From Hofstenia miamia (lineage: Eukaryota > Xenacoelomorpha > Acoela): a DNA stretch of 64,000 nt. Made by a program: the position numbers and the translations under genes. Under the pieces are notes generated by a model. It saw only the letters and a list, made by a program, of their open reading frames with translations. It did no database searches and was not told the origin of the DNA. Within the stretch, counting starts at the first letter, position 1. Every line of letters begins with the position of its first letter. Of the stretch, positions 32,970 to 43,507 are shown in pieces. The DNA lies in contig SCFE01000061.1 of the NCBI GenBank assembly GCA_004352715.1, positions 745,414-809,413 on the forward strand. Direction: 5' to 3'.

Positions 32970-34233
32970 TTATAGCAGATGTTCAAACACTCCTCCTTCT
33001 GGTTCGATGACACACTGTGCTCTAATGAGCAGATGCATAACGGCGCGGGGAAGTTCTTCTGGTTCTATTTTCTGTGCCGCATCACAGATTTTCTCCTTTA
33101 ACTCCCCAATCTCTCTTGGAATGAATCGATGATACACTCGAGCCTTTAATGTTCCCCATAAATAATAATCTAACCGGACAAGTGGGGAGATCACGGTGGC
33201 CAGGCATGGCCGTACCCACGTCCATCACTTGATTTAGGGAATTTGGTGGACAGAAATTCCCGTGCCTTTTTTGAGAAATGGAGTGGCGCTCCATCATGTT
33301 GGAAAACGATTGACCTTATCTTCCGTTTACTTTGTAATTGTGGTATGAGGTAATCACGAAGCATGGAGGTGTAACTGGCTTGATCTACTGTCGACTCAAA
33401 GAAGTAGGGCTGCAATTTGAAGATCAAAGTAATCGCGATCCAAACACAGATCTTTGGAGAATGGAGGCTCTTTGTTAAGTTGCACCTGTGATTTTCGTAG
33501 GCACATATCACGAAATTGTGTCGGTTAACAAGATCATCCAGTGTAAAATATGCTTCGTCAGATGACAATATGTTTGGCAGAATTTCTTCATTCGCTAATA
33601 TCCACCAGGAGCGTACGCAGGATTTTCTGACAGGGGGACATCATCATCATCTGCGAAAATACATTTCACGATCCTAGATTTTAATTTTTTCAATTTTTTA
33701 CGAAAATTATTTTGATTTATCCAGTCAAAATCAAATTTGGAAACCTGACGGGGGGGGACATTCCACCATGCCCCCCCTGCGTACACCACTTATATCTACT
33801 TCGCGAAGTCAAACCGTTTAAATTTGTCTGGGTCACTTATCGCCTGAGTTTGGGATATTCGGAATGGGTGCATGACACTATGGCGAACGACTCTTAAAAC
33901 ACTACGTTGAGGAATGCCAGTTTCACGCGCAACTTGTTGAGAACTAGAGTGGTCAATTGTACTTTCAGCTTGAAGTTTGCTCATTGACGTTTCCACAACA
34001 GATGATCTATCGTCAGTCATCGAAGGTCTACCTGGAGATTGAATATCATGGAGCGTTTTAGTCCTCTCAAACTTCTTAATCAGTCGGCTGATTGTTAAAT
34101 GCGGGAATGGATCGTTGTGCAAAGACATAATTCTCTTACATTCACGAAGAGTGGCAGTGGGAGATTCGTTATTTGAATAAAATAATTTAACAATGGTTAA
34201 TCTTGTCTCTAAATCGAGCGACATCGTCAGCAT
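32970..34233 (-). pseudogene. mariner-superfamily transposase, broken by a MITE and frameshifts
   Basis: Read on the minus strand, 34233-33796 encodes the N-terminal helix-turn-helix domain (LDLETRLTIVKLFYSNNESP and GIPQRSVLRVVRHSV). 33568-33191 encodes the first catalytic Asp region (SSDEAYFTLDDLVNRHNF) and the second (FQHDGAPLHFSKKAREFL). 33194-32970 encodes the third (PLDYYLWGTLKARVYHRF) in another frame. This is the transposase family with a QHDGAP motif widespread in arthropods and other invertebrates. It is broken by an inserted 189-bp MITE (33603-33791), by a TAG just upstream of it and by a frameshift near 33200. It is not functional. Confidence 0.8.
33603..33791. mobile_element. 189-bp MITE inside the transposase, ATATC target duplication
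   Basis: ATATC lies on both sides (33598-33602 and 33792-33796). The left end carries GTACGCAGG and the right end, reverse complemented, carries GTGGTGTACGCAGG, an imperfect inverted repeat followed by G-rich tracts. Removing it brings the two transposase halves back into one frame. A related copy lies at 37073-37305. Confidence 0.7.
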
Positions 34234-34856
34234 GAAGATTAATTAACAACACAATGATGAATTGCGCAAATGTCTTTTGCATATCTACGTTACCGCAAAT
34301 CTAAGTGACAGACAACATCGGCAGATGAATGAGTCAATAAGCACGTGATATCTTTTTCAAGTCATACACTAAAAGAAGAAATATCAACCGAAAGATTGAA
34401 AAAAATTAATGAAATTTTTGAGGTTTTTTGGTGATCAAATTTTTATTGATTATATTGTAATAGGGATATCATGTTTGATTGTCATAAAACCCCATATATT
34501 AGTCAACAATTTAGAATAAGATAATAATTGTTCAATATTTCTTTTACTTCTTTTAATTATATATATATATAATTTCCTGTAACTGAGAATAGAGTTCACT
34601 TTTTCTAAGCAGTTTCATATACACAATGTCGACCAAATAAAATATTTTCATTGTTACAATCCTTAGAATCCTGGGGACAGGGTTAAGCAAAAGCACATAC
34701 AAGAAACGGTTAGTATCTAGATTCTTGCAGTTAATTAAAATATTAAATTAAAATCATGATTCATAAATGTATTTGACTAGCTCGACAGCCATGCAAATCC
34801 AATAATGGGGTGGAGATATGTGGGGTCCAGTGGGGGTAGATGTATATATATATAGT
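34234..34856. other. Intergenic DNA, no gene seen
   Basis: About 600 bp, AT-rich with a short TA run at 34558-34572. The region may include the terminus of the transposon at 32970-34233, but I could not define an inverted repeat. Confidence 0.4.
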
Positions 34857-34973
34857 TGTGTTAGGGAAAACAGCTGTTGCATTGTCAGCTTTTATTCATC
34901 AATTGAAATACAAATGTATAACAAAGCAATGTATAAAACGTAATGACAAGTTATATATAAAACTAGCACGACA
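34857..34973 (-). repeat. 3' LTR of the deleted gypsy element
   Basis: TG...CA ends, AATAAA polyadenylation signal inside, adjacent polypurine tract at 34974-34990. About 117 bp, very short for a Ty3/gypsy LTR. A 47-bp duplicate of its start lies at 36497-36543. Confidence 0.6.
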
Positions 34974-35014
34974 TTCCTCCTTCCTCACCTAAAGTTCAAT
35001 TCATTACATAATCT

Positions 35015-36496
35015 TCAAAACGACGAGGCGGTCATCGATTCCTTCTCGGTCTGGGCCATCATTGCGATCAGGCTCGGTTTCGTCTCCAACAAAGGACTTA
35101 TAACCTGCGCAATCCGAACTGACCTAACCATCGCGTCATCGTTCCGCGTCCTGAAAAAATTCCATAAATAAGTTGGTCGACTGGCTGCAAGCCACCCAGG
35201 CAGAGAAAAACCGGCAGATCCCCTTCGCTCAAATTTAAATATCCTTGAATGAGGAGTTTCATTGGTACCTGTGCATAATAACGTCCTAATCGACACCAAA
35301 ACCTCTGGTAGAACCTGATCCCACTTCCCTTGAGACAAGCGTCCTGAATGGAGCAAAGATTAAGCGGCTTTCCAAATGAACCTATTAAAATTCTCAAACG
35401 GGTGGTAACGCCTGGTGCGAGAATGTGAAACTCCAGTATCTAACAAAAAACTATCAAATTCCTTAGATTACAACTGCATGCCATGTTCTGAATAGATGAA
35501 TGAGGGTGTTCCAAATATGGCAAACAATTGTCGGTAGGCTGAAATAATACTACTAGTAGAAATTTCACGGAGAGGAAACGCAAAGGGAAACCTTGAATAC
35601 TCGACAATCACTGTCAAAATGTATTCCATACCATTGAAGGTGCATTGCTTGGGAACTACAATATCAATATTGAGACCCTCAAATGGTTCTGTTGATCTCA
35701 ATAAATGCCTTGACTGGGATACGATATTGAACTGTAGCTTCAATACAGCACACGCACGACATGAACTAATAGATTTTTTTACGGAATCCAAACAGTATGG
35801 AAGCTTCAGGCGATTAATATAATCCCAAAACCTTGTTATTCCCGGGTGTGCCAATGCCTTGTGTAATTGGTCAAGAAACGACGCTCTGCCAATTGCATTT
35901 ATCCTAGAGAACATTTCGGCAGCTACATTCGCAGAGTTTTGTGATACTCGATGTCAAAAATATACTCCGAATGCTCCAACCTCCAACGGTTAATCTTATT
36001 GTTCTTGATTCTAGACTTATTGCTCGATAAAATAAACAAACAGAACGCTGATCTGTTTTCACTATAACACGAAAACCCTTCAGAAATTCCGACCACTTGC
36101 AAAAACTTGACAATAGCTAAAGCCTCCCGTTAGCCTACAGATTGATTGCTGCACACCAGGCGTTAGAGAACACGAGAAATAAGCAATTAGACGGCTACGT
36201 GGAGACAAAACTGAACCAATAGCTGCTCCTGATGCATCAGTTTCTAGGAGAAGCAGGCCATCCTCCTTCCACGGGGTCGATAAAACTTCAGCAGTAACCT
36301 GGTCTTTAAGTTCCTTAATGTGCGAAATAACATCAGCCCCTAGCGGAAAACTGTTTTGCTTCAATGTGTCGAACAACGGCTCAATCTTTCGTGAGTAATC
36401 AGGTACCCATTTAGCCCTATATGCCAAAAACCCAAGTAAATGGGGGCAATTCCTTTCTATTTCTTGGAGCTGGAAACTCAGTCAGGGGCCTCAAGC
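35015..36496 (-). pseudogene. pol: RNase H and integrase of a Ty3/gypsy element, degenerate
   Basis: From right to left (5' to 3'): the RT connection (LTEFPAPRNRKELPPF, then YRAKWVPDYSRKIEPLFDTL); RNase H (LLLLETDASGAAIGSVLS, with the first catalytic Asp) at 36427-36080; the integrase zinc-binding segment (LHKALAHPGITRFW...CRAC) at 35850-35760; the core LNIDIVVPK (first Asp) and FGTPSFIYSEHGMQL, where Glu replaces the second catalytic Asp, at about 35490; and a C-terminal region at 35356-35015. Several frameshifts and stops. It belongs to a lineage different from the element at 310-11752. Confidence 0.8.
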
Positions 36497-36536
36497 GTAT
36501 AAAACGTAATGACAAGTTATATATAAAGCTACCACA

Positions 36537-36539
<3 letters not shown>

Positions 36540-36573
<34 letters not shown>
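36540..36573. repeat. (TA)n microsatellite
   Basis: A run of about 16 TA units at the 5' boundary of the deleted gypsy element. Similar shorter TA runs occur at 37685-37700, 38672-38691, 39760-39796 and 42405-42434. Confidence 0.9.
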
Positions 36574-36575
<2 letters not shown>

Positions 36576-36819
36576 GCAAAAATCAGTAAGCAAAAATCTT
36601 AGTAGGGATATGTAATTCATTTTATCCAGTTTCATTAGTAATAAAATTGTATGAGAAATCATGTAAGATTACGCAAATATGTTTTCCTTATAACAGTTAA
36701 GCACAAATGTGATCCTTTGCGCATTCATTAATTTAATTCTGATCAATACATGATAATCTATTCATCACTGAATCGAATGAAAAATCATACTAAAATTAAT
36801 CTAAAGTTTACCCATTCTT

Positions 36820-36982
36820 TTAAATGTACTATTCTTATTAATTCTTTGCTGACTATAAATAATCAGTGCTATTCTTATAAAGAACAGACTGTTCATGCTA
36901 TGAAAAGTATGAAAACTTTTATATAAAATTCAGGCTATTCATACAATGATCATGCAATTCTTTTTAAGAATAGTATGTATAT
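36820..36982. repeat. Short inverted-repeat element (MITE-like)
   Basis: GTACTATTCTTATTAATTCT at the left is matched by the inverted AATTCTTTTTAAGAATAGTAT at the right. The same TACTATTCTTA motif ends the 132-bp repeats at 42.5 and 44.4 kb, so a shared element family is possible. Confidence 0.4.
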
Positions 36983-37072
36983 CTGCATGTAAGAATTTAA
37001 ATATAGTAGACTTATTAAAACAGTATAATACACCCTCGACAGGGTAATCTTACAAATATCATCTTACTACAG

Positions 37073-37305
37073 AGGCGTATGCAGGATTTTCTGTTGAGTG
37101 GGGCATTGTAGTCATGATCAACTGAGTGACCAAATGTGGGGTGCAGGGCAATGAAATTCTTGAAAATAGACTCCAGAAATGCATTTCAAGACCTTAGTTT
37201 TAAAATTTTTCTAACAATTTGCTGAAAATTAATCAAGGAAAGTCAATTTTGAATATCTGACAGGGGTATTCCAACATATCCACCTTGAGTATGCACTGCC
37301 TTGCT
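37073..37305. mobile_element. Second copy of the GTACGCAGG MITE family
   Basis: GAGGCGTATGCAGGATTTTC at the left resembles the left end at 33607. The right part (CTGACAGGGGTATTCCAACA...GAGTATGCACTGCC) resembles the right end of the 33603-33791 element. Internally diverged, about 230 bp. Confidence 0.55.
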
Positions 37306-38725
37306 ACACTTTTATCTTTTTAGTTTCCAGAAATTCAACATATAATCTTAATAAGATATATACAAAATTTCTAAAAAGTGTACTGTACAGATAAATGGTA
37401 AAATCAGCACAAATTTATCATAGGTCAACGCATGGTCATGATTTTCCTTAACCCATTCATTGATGTCACAAAATATTTTTACAGCATAATTATTTTGGAA
37501 GCTTAAAATTATATTGCTGACAACAAGTTTTCCATAGTACATAGGACTATGATGTAACTGCATATTTAATTTTGAACATAGTCTATTTTTGGCAGACACA
37601 TATATGCCTCTCTGCATGGATGTAGATGTATGCGTGTACATTATTATTTATGTGACTTGATTAATAAATTCGCACAATATGCCAATATATATATATATAT
37701 CTCCTTATAATGTTAAAGTTTTATCAATTTCTTGCTAAATTATACAGGTTCCCGCCAAATTTTATTAACAATCACATCATATCATGATGTATTTCACGTT
37801 ATTTGTTATTGTACGAAGTGAATTCACACTGTGCTACAAGCAAAAGGGTTAAATCCTCTAATTGGCCAATTCCTTCAAACACATTACTCATCTGCGCAGT
37901 TGATAGTCATAGTTTATGGCAATAAACGAGCAATGGTATACAAACGTGTTGTTGTCCTAATTGCCGTAGTGGCTCTACACAAAGAATGCACCATAGAAGC
38001 TCATCTGTTTTCCCATGCATTTTCCTTGCACAATTCACTACTATTGAATAAGTGGTTAACAACTTCCAAGACAAAACTTTGATCCTACAATCAAGATTGT
38101 GTAATTTGCATTTGCATTTCAACAAATCTGCTTTTTTATTGGGCACATGACATGACTTCAAATAATCCTACGAGTTTGAACAGAAATTTACAACTACCGA
38201 AGTTCAAAAAGACATGCATTCTTCTAAACGTTGAGTGACAACAAACATGCTATTTCAGGTAAATTTTATACATAGTGATTATTCTTATTCCTATAATTTT
38301 AATTGTAATCCCAGAGTTTAATTATAGTTTAAATTTACGTAAAACTACTATAGTAGCTCCAGTTTGGCAGAAAGTGGGTCAATTAGGGCCAATATTTTTG
38401 TACTTATTTTAAGATATTTGCAAAAATAAGCTAATTTATTAACATATAACTCTTGTTATGAGGAAATTTATTCGTGTAAATGAGGATTATTAATATTATT
38501 CAAGCTCAGAACCATGTTTCATTAGGGTAGGAAATCTTTTTACATTAATTTTAAAGTACGATTCATATTAAAATTATAGAATCATTAGGTCTGTAAAGAA
38601 AAATTAGGTCTGTAGCGCAAGTATCTTATGAGAAATAGCATGACCTAACCACTCAGTGCAAAAATGTGTCTATATATATATATATATATATTCGAAGTGA
38701 TTATACTGAACTTTTTCATATTAAT
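37306..38725. other. Intergenic DNA, no gene seen
   Basis: About 1.4 kb without recognisable genes. Open frames near 37348 and 37831 are short and without motif support. A TA run lies at 37685-37700. Confidence 0.5.
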
Positions 38726-38734
38726 ATTTGCATA

Positions 38735-38774
38735 GACGCTATGAAAGGGTTTCGTTTATTTAAAACATCATCAG
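38735..38774 (-). ncRNA. Hammerhead-ribozyme-like core, left arm
   Basis: On the minus strand CTGATGA (38774-38768), spacer with a GTTT/AAAC stem, CGAAAC (38754-38749) and GTC (38737-38735). The stem II candidate has one extra U before it and stem III is weak, so self-cleavage is unproven. Confidence 0.3.
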
Positions 38775-38912
38775 TACAAATATGCGGTAAAAACTAAATA
38801 TATTTACAATAGACTACACTTTATATAATTTAATATTGTATGCTTTTAAAATAAGTTCAATAATATCATGCTTAGTTGTTTATTCAATAATTGATCTTTG
38901 TTTGATTGTTTA

Positions 38913-39113
38913 ATTATTAACACTAGAAAGGCCATTACTCCTTGTGATTCTTTTTCCTGCAGCATTTCAAAGTAGAACATGATGTAAAAAAATGAAAAAA
39001 ATTACCCATGNTTAATTATTAACACTAGAAAGGCCATTACTCCTTGTGATTCTTTTTCATGCAGCATTTCAAAGCAGAACATGATGTAAAAAAATGAAAG
39101 AAATTACCCATGC
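38913..39113. repeat. ~97-bp direct duplication around a single N
   Basis: TTAATTATTAACACTAGAAA through TTACCCATG occurs before and after the N at 39011, with about three differences. This is most likely two unmerged overlapping reads or alleles. Confidence 0.8.
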
Positions 39114-39233
39114 AAATTTAAATGGTTTTCTGTTTATTTGGTGGTGCATATACCTGCCGTTGTTTTAATGAATGCATACACAAGTAAACAAAATTCTTTT
39201 TCGTCAATTTTGACGAACTTGGCCGTTCTAGTG
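38921..39233. mobile_element. piggyBac-type MITE with TTAA flanks
   Basis: TTAA at 38917-38920 and 39234-39237. Ends CACTAGAAAGGCCA and, inverted, CACTAGAACGGCCA match at 13 of 14 positions. A TCGTCAATTTTGACGA hairpin lies just inside the right end. TTAA duplication and CACTAG-type ends suggest piggyBac. The left ~90 bp appear twice around an N at 39011 (see findings), so the true length is probably about 210 bp. Confidence 0.6.
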
Positions 39234-39702
39234 TTAATGCTTCTATTTTATGATGTTCTGATCTTAGTCGGATGTAAAAATTTTCTTCTCTTAGTTGATG
39301 TTTGTGCATAAAAATTTCAGATTTTAGGTGTCCAATCATATGTTCTTTAATTATAATGAGGAAACTAAATTTTTTGGGATTTGATCTTTATTCAGAAACA
39401 TATCCTTTGTTTTGTATAATATCAATATTGGAATGATATTTGTCGTTTTTAATTTTGTATTCATTATTCTATTTTTTTCCTTAAATTTCTTGGTTTTCTA
39501 TATAGGGAAGCTTTAAATAAACATCAGTCTTGGTTTCATCAAGGCTTTTTTCGGAAATGTGCACAGGGGTGTCATTTGAATATAATGCAATCAATTGATC
39601 AAGAAATATTCTATCATTGAACTTATTTTAAATGCATGCAATAATAAATTATATATAGTGCAGTCTATTGTAAATATATTTAGTTTTTACCGCATATTTG
39701 TA

Positions 39703-39750
39703 CTGATGATGTTTTATATAAACGAAACCAGTCTATTGTTTCATAGCGTC
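39703..39750 (+). ncRNA. Hammerhead-ribozyme-like core, right arm
   Basis: CTGATGA (39703-39709), TGTTTTATATAAA, CGAAAC (39723-39728), then GTC at 39748-39750. The GUUU/AAAC stem is kept in both arms while the loop between differs. A possible CUAU/AUAG helix lies between CGAAAC and GTC in this arm only. Confidence 0.35.
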
Positions 39751-39754
39751 TATG

Positions 39755-39798
<44 letters not shown>

Positions 39799-39894
39799 CA
39801 AGTGCTAACTTATTATGTTTTAGCTGTATTTGAAGTTGCCAATGGTTATGAAATATCTATTTCGGAGACTAAAAATGCAATCTTATGATCGTGG

Positions 39895-40772
39895 TTTGTA
39901 AGTTGGGTTTTAGAGATTTTTCGACACTGTGGTTTAATTATCAATTGGCACATCTCATTTTTAGTGATTTACAACATTACTAAAACCGCCATACTGATGT
40001 CAAAACTACATTAGGATCACTATATACTCATTGTAGAAATGATTAGTTTGCTACTATTTGCATCTGCTGAAAGACGTGTTATTTCAGTAATGCAGTCAAA
40101 CAGATCATTGTAACGTTTTCTTATGTGATTTACCTATACCTTATTTGAACAAATTGCAAGTTGCTCAGAATAATGCTGCTAGACTGGTCTTCCTCAAGAT
40201 TTCAAATGATTATGTTATGCCACTTTGCATGCATCTTCATTGGCTACCTATTTTATATTGAATAAAGTACAAAGTTGCACCACTTGTTTTTAAATCCCTT
40301 ACTGGATTGGCATCTACGTATCTCTATAATTTGTACGCTATCAACCGCGGTCTACCACATTGCATTGTGGACTTTGATGTTAAATCTTTATCAATGTTTT
40401 TGTAATTCTAGTGAATTATCAAGATCAGCATTACTTTAATGTGCCCATATTAAACGCATTTGAGCATGATTAAGTACACCTATTTTTATTTTTGTTCTCA
40501 AATTCATTTGAATTTGTAAAAAAATTCTATCTATATATATTATGTAAAATTCATTGTGTATTGATTATAAAAGCCATGTAAGTTTTGAAAGACATTATGT
40601 TATGAGCTATTCTTATTACGGCTTTACTGAAAATGGCTATTCTTACTAAGTTCTTGCCACATTTTATACTATTCTTATTACGGTGTTTAACTAAGTTCTT
40701 ACTAAGAATAGTGGTTTTGAAAGACATTATGTTATGAGCTATTCTTATTACGGCTTTACTGAAATTGTAATT
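39895..40772 (+). pseudogene. CR1/L2-like LINE 3' fragment, copy 1
   Basis: From about 40155 the frame reads LQVAQNNAARLVFLKISNDY, then LHWLPILY, a stop, IKYKVAPLVFKSLTGLASTYLYNLY. This is the C-terminal region after the RT of CR1/L2-type LINEs (AQNAAARL...LHWLP...RI-x-FK...YL). The rest is frame-broken. The 3' part carries units of a 132-bp repeat (40600-40772). A close copy lies at 41789-42750. Confidence 0.7.
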
Positions 40773-41337
40773 ATATATTTGAATAAATATATTTATTTCT
40801 TTAAACTATTTCAATTAGTTTCTATGTACTTAAAATTGTTGAAATACGAAATTGCAAAGAAATAAATATAAATATGTGTTATAATTATAAAAATTGACAA
40901 TTACTGTTTGTATATTATATACATAAAACTAACCTGATGATCAAAGATTTGCATTCATATGCCTTGTGCTGTGTACTTTCATAAAACATAGCTATTTTAT
41001 AAACACTAGTTTGTTTTGTGTCATATTTACTAAGGACTAATAATATAGTTATTTGGGCTAGCTCTTGCATTTTTATATAGTGTTTTACAGATTTTAGTGT
41101 AAGACAACACAGCCTTTTCAATATGGAAATTACAGGTTTAAGTCCTGTTGGATCTGCTTATTTAAATGCTCCTTTGTTTTTTGTAAAGAAAAATTTTGTA
41201 ATATATCTGTTGGCATATCAAATAAAAAATCAGAAACATATTAGGGATTTGTTTAACATCTGAATGATGTGAATTTCTCTATTATTGTATTTGAAATTGT
41301 AAACCAATGTGATGCATTATTATGATTTTTCAGATTC
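40773..41337. other. Intergenic DNA, no gene seen
   Basis: AT-rich sequence up to the gap. It includes CATTATTATGATTTTTCAG near 41310, without further evidence of an exon. Confidence 0.4.
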
Positions 41338-41788
41338 NNNNNNNNNNNNNNNNNNNNNNNNNNNNNNNNNNNNNNNNNNNNNNNNNNNNNNNNNNNNNNN
41401 NNNNNNNNNNNNNNNNNNNNNNNNNNNNNNNNNNNNNNNNNNNNNNNNNNNNNNNNNNNNNNNNNNNNNNNNNNNNNNNNNNNNNNNNNNNNNNNNNNNN
41501 NNNNNNNNNNNNNNNNNNNNNNNNNNNNNNNNNNNNNNNNNNNNNNNNNNNNNNNNNNNNNNNNNNNNNNNNNNNNNNNNNNNNNNNNNNNNNNNNNNNN
41601 NNNNNNNNNNNNNNNNNNNNNNNNNNNNNNNNNNNNNNNNNNNNNNNNNNNNNNNNNNNNNNNNNNNNNNNNNNNNNNNNNNNNNNNNNNNNNNNNNNNN
41701 NNNNNNNNNNNNNNNNNNNNNNNNNNNNNNNNNNNNNNNNNNNNNNNNNNNNNNNNNNNNNNNNNNNNNNNNNNNNNNNNNNNNNNNN
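41338..41788. other. Assembly gap (451 N)
   Basis: 451 undetermined bases between the two LINE fragments. Confidence 0.98.
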
Positions 41789-42402
41789 TTGGGTTTTAGA
41801 GGATTTTTCGACACTGTGGTTTAATTATCAATTGGCACATCTCATTTTTAGTGATTTACAACATTACTAAAACCGCCATACTGATTTCAAAACTACATTA
41901 GGATCACCATATACTCATTGTAGAAATGCTTAGTGTGCTTCTATTTGGTCTGCTGAAAGACGTGTAATACAGCCAAACAGATCATTTGTAACGTTTTCTT
42001 ATATGATTTACCTATACGTTATTTGAACAAAATTGCAAGAAGCTCAGAATAATGCAGACTGGTCTTCCTCAAGATTTCCAACAATCATGTTATGCCACTT
42101 CTCAAGCATCTTCATTGGCTACCTATTTTATATTGAATAAAGTACAAAGTTGCACCATTTGTTTTTAAATCCCTTAATGGATTGGCATCTACGTATCTCT
42201 ATAATTTGTAGGCTATCAACCGCGGTCTACCTCATTGCTTTGTGGACTTTGATGTTAAATGTTTATCAATGTTTTTGTAATTCTAGTGAATTATCAAGAT
42301 CAGCATTACTTTGCTGTGCCATATTAAACGCATTTGAGCATGACTAAGTGCACCTATTTTTATTTTTGTTCTGAATTCATTTGAATTTAAAGTTTGTAAA
42401 AC

Positions 42403-42437
<35 letters not shown>

Positions 42438-42500
42438 GTAAAATTCTTTGTGTAGTCATTATTAAAAGCCATGTAAATTATATTTGACATTATGTTATGA
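41789..42500 (+). pseudogene. CR1/L2-like LINE 3' fragment, copy 2
   Basis: It aligns with 39903-40600 nearly base for base, starting TTGGGTTTTAGAGGATTTTT. The AQNNAARL block is damaged by a small deletion, but TTCATTGGCTACCTATTTTA (LHWLPIL) and the following segment are retained. A TA run at 42405-42434 lies in the 3' untranslated part. Confidence 0.7.
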
Positions 42501-42750
42501 GCTATTCTTATTACGCCTTTACTGAAAATGGCTATTCTTACTAAGTTCTTGCCACATTTTATGCTATTCTTATTACGGTGTTTAACTAAGTTCTTACTAA
42601 GAATAGTGGTTTTGAAAGACATTATGTTATGAGCTATTCTTATTACGGCTTTACTGAAAATGGCTATTCTTACTATGTTCTTGCCACATTTTATGCTATT
42701 CTTATTACGGTGTTTCACTAAGTTCTTACTAAGAATAGTACTTTTATTTG
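42501..42750. repeat. 132-bp tandem repeat, about 1.9 units
   Basis: GCTATTCTTATTACGGC starts at 42501 and again at 42633. Each unit contains CTATTCTTACTAAGTTCTTG and the inverted TTCTTACTAAGAATAG, so single units can fold back. The same block follows LINE copy 1 (40600-40772) and reappears at 44381-44592. Confidence 0.75.
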
Positions 42751-43507
42751 ACATGGGAATGCATTTACTGCTTTTGCAATATCATACAAGCAGTGCAGTG
42801 TATAGTTGCGATTTAATTACTTTTATACTGTTTGGTGTGTTGTCAATTATGTTTAGGATCGGGATTTATATGCTTAAAAATGTCCCAAAATATGCGTTAT
42901 CAAACAATGCGTCAAAATTTCGAAAATTTAAAAGATTGCATCGATTTTTCCATCTTTATAACTTGTGCAGATATTCTCATGGATCATAAATCGAGGTTTC
43001 CTGTAAAACATTAAGCTTTTCTTTGCACTTCTTCCCCTGTATTAGTTCTATGACATTATCGAGTATTTTAACCTGACTGCAAAGAAACAACCACCCTTGC
43101 AGTTGTGATATAGCTTCAGGACGAAACTGAAAGGTACCGTAATGAAACACGATACCTACATTAAGTTGTGGCACAGCAAATTAATATGTTTTAAGATTCT
43201 CAATATTTGTGAGTCTTCAGTTTCGAGGTGTAGCAGGCACAGAAAAAAAACCGGAAATTTTTGGCATCTGTGACATTTGCAGGTGAAATACGATGGAATA
43301 TGCGAACTATCATAGAAATATAAGCCAAAGAAAACTGTGTTCAAATCTTCGTAAATATCTGCTTATGCCCTAACCATATAAATCTTATCCCTGATTATGG
43401 TTATGACGTTTGAAGCAGGCTTTCTCAATGATTGACAAAACTTGTAGATTAATCGTCTTAAACCGGGTCTTAATTATGGCTTTATAGTTGTAAAATTGAA
43501 CTTCGCA
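42751..43507. other. Intergenic DNA, no gene seen
   Basis: About 750 bp without a recognisable gene; small frames on both strands only. Confidence 0.45.

Larger units (their letters stand above)
34857..36543 (-). mobile_element. Internally deleted Ty3/gypsy element with very short LTR
   Basis: On the minus strand a 3' LTR of about 117 bp (34973-34857) starts TGTCGTGCTAG, contains AATAAA and ends in ACA. It is preceded by the polypurine tract GGTGAGGAAGGAGGAA. The first ~47 bp of the LTR occur again at 36543-36497 and join directly to the RT/RNase H connection, so most of the 5' LTR, gag, protease and RT are deleted. The remaining pol part is listed separately. Both outer ends abut TA-rich tracts. 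No PBS is visible. Confidence 0.7.
38726..39754. mobile_element. Inverted-repeat element with hammerhead-like arms (possible Penelope-type)
   Basis: Two arms of about 160 bp (38726-38885 and 39590-39754) are inverted copies: both contain CATAGACGCTATGAAA, ACATCATCAGTACAAATATG and CGGTAAAAACTAAATATATT in the left-arm orientation. TA tracts lie on both outer sides. Each arm has CTGATGA, a 14-nt spacer, CGAAAC and a downstream GTC, the conserved parts of a hammerhead ribozyme. Such motifs in inverted terminal structures are known from Penelope-like retroelements. No RT frame lies between the arms, only a TTAA-flanked MITE and unassigned sequence. Confidence 0.5.

Noticed and set aside
40600-42750. 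CRISPR-like array from the CTATTCTTA repeats
   Set aside because: The units are contiguous 132-bp tandem repeats in an animal genome, with no spacers and no cas genes.
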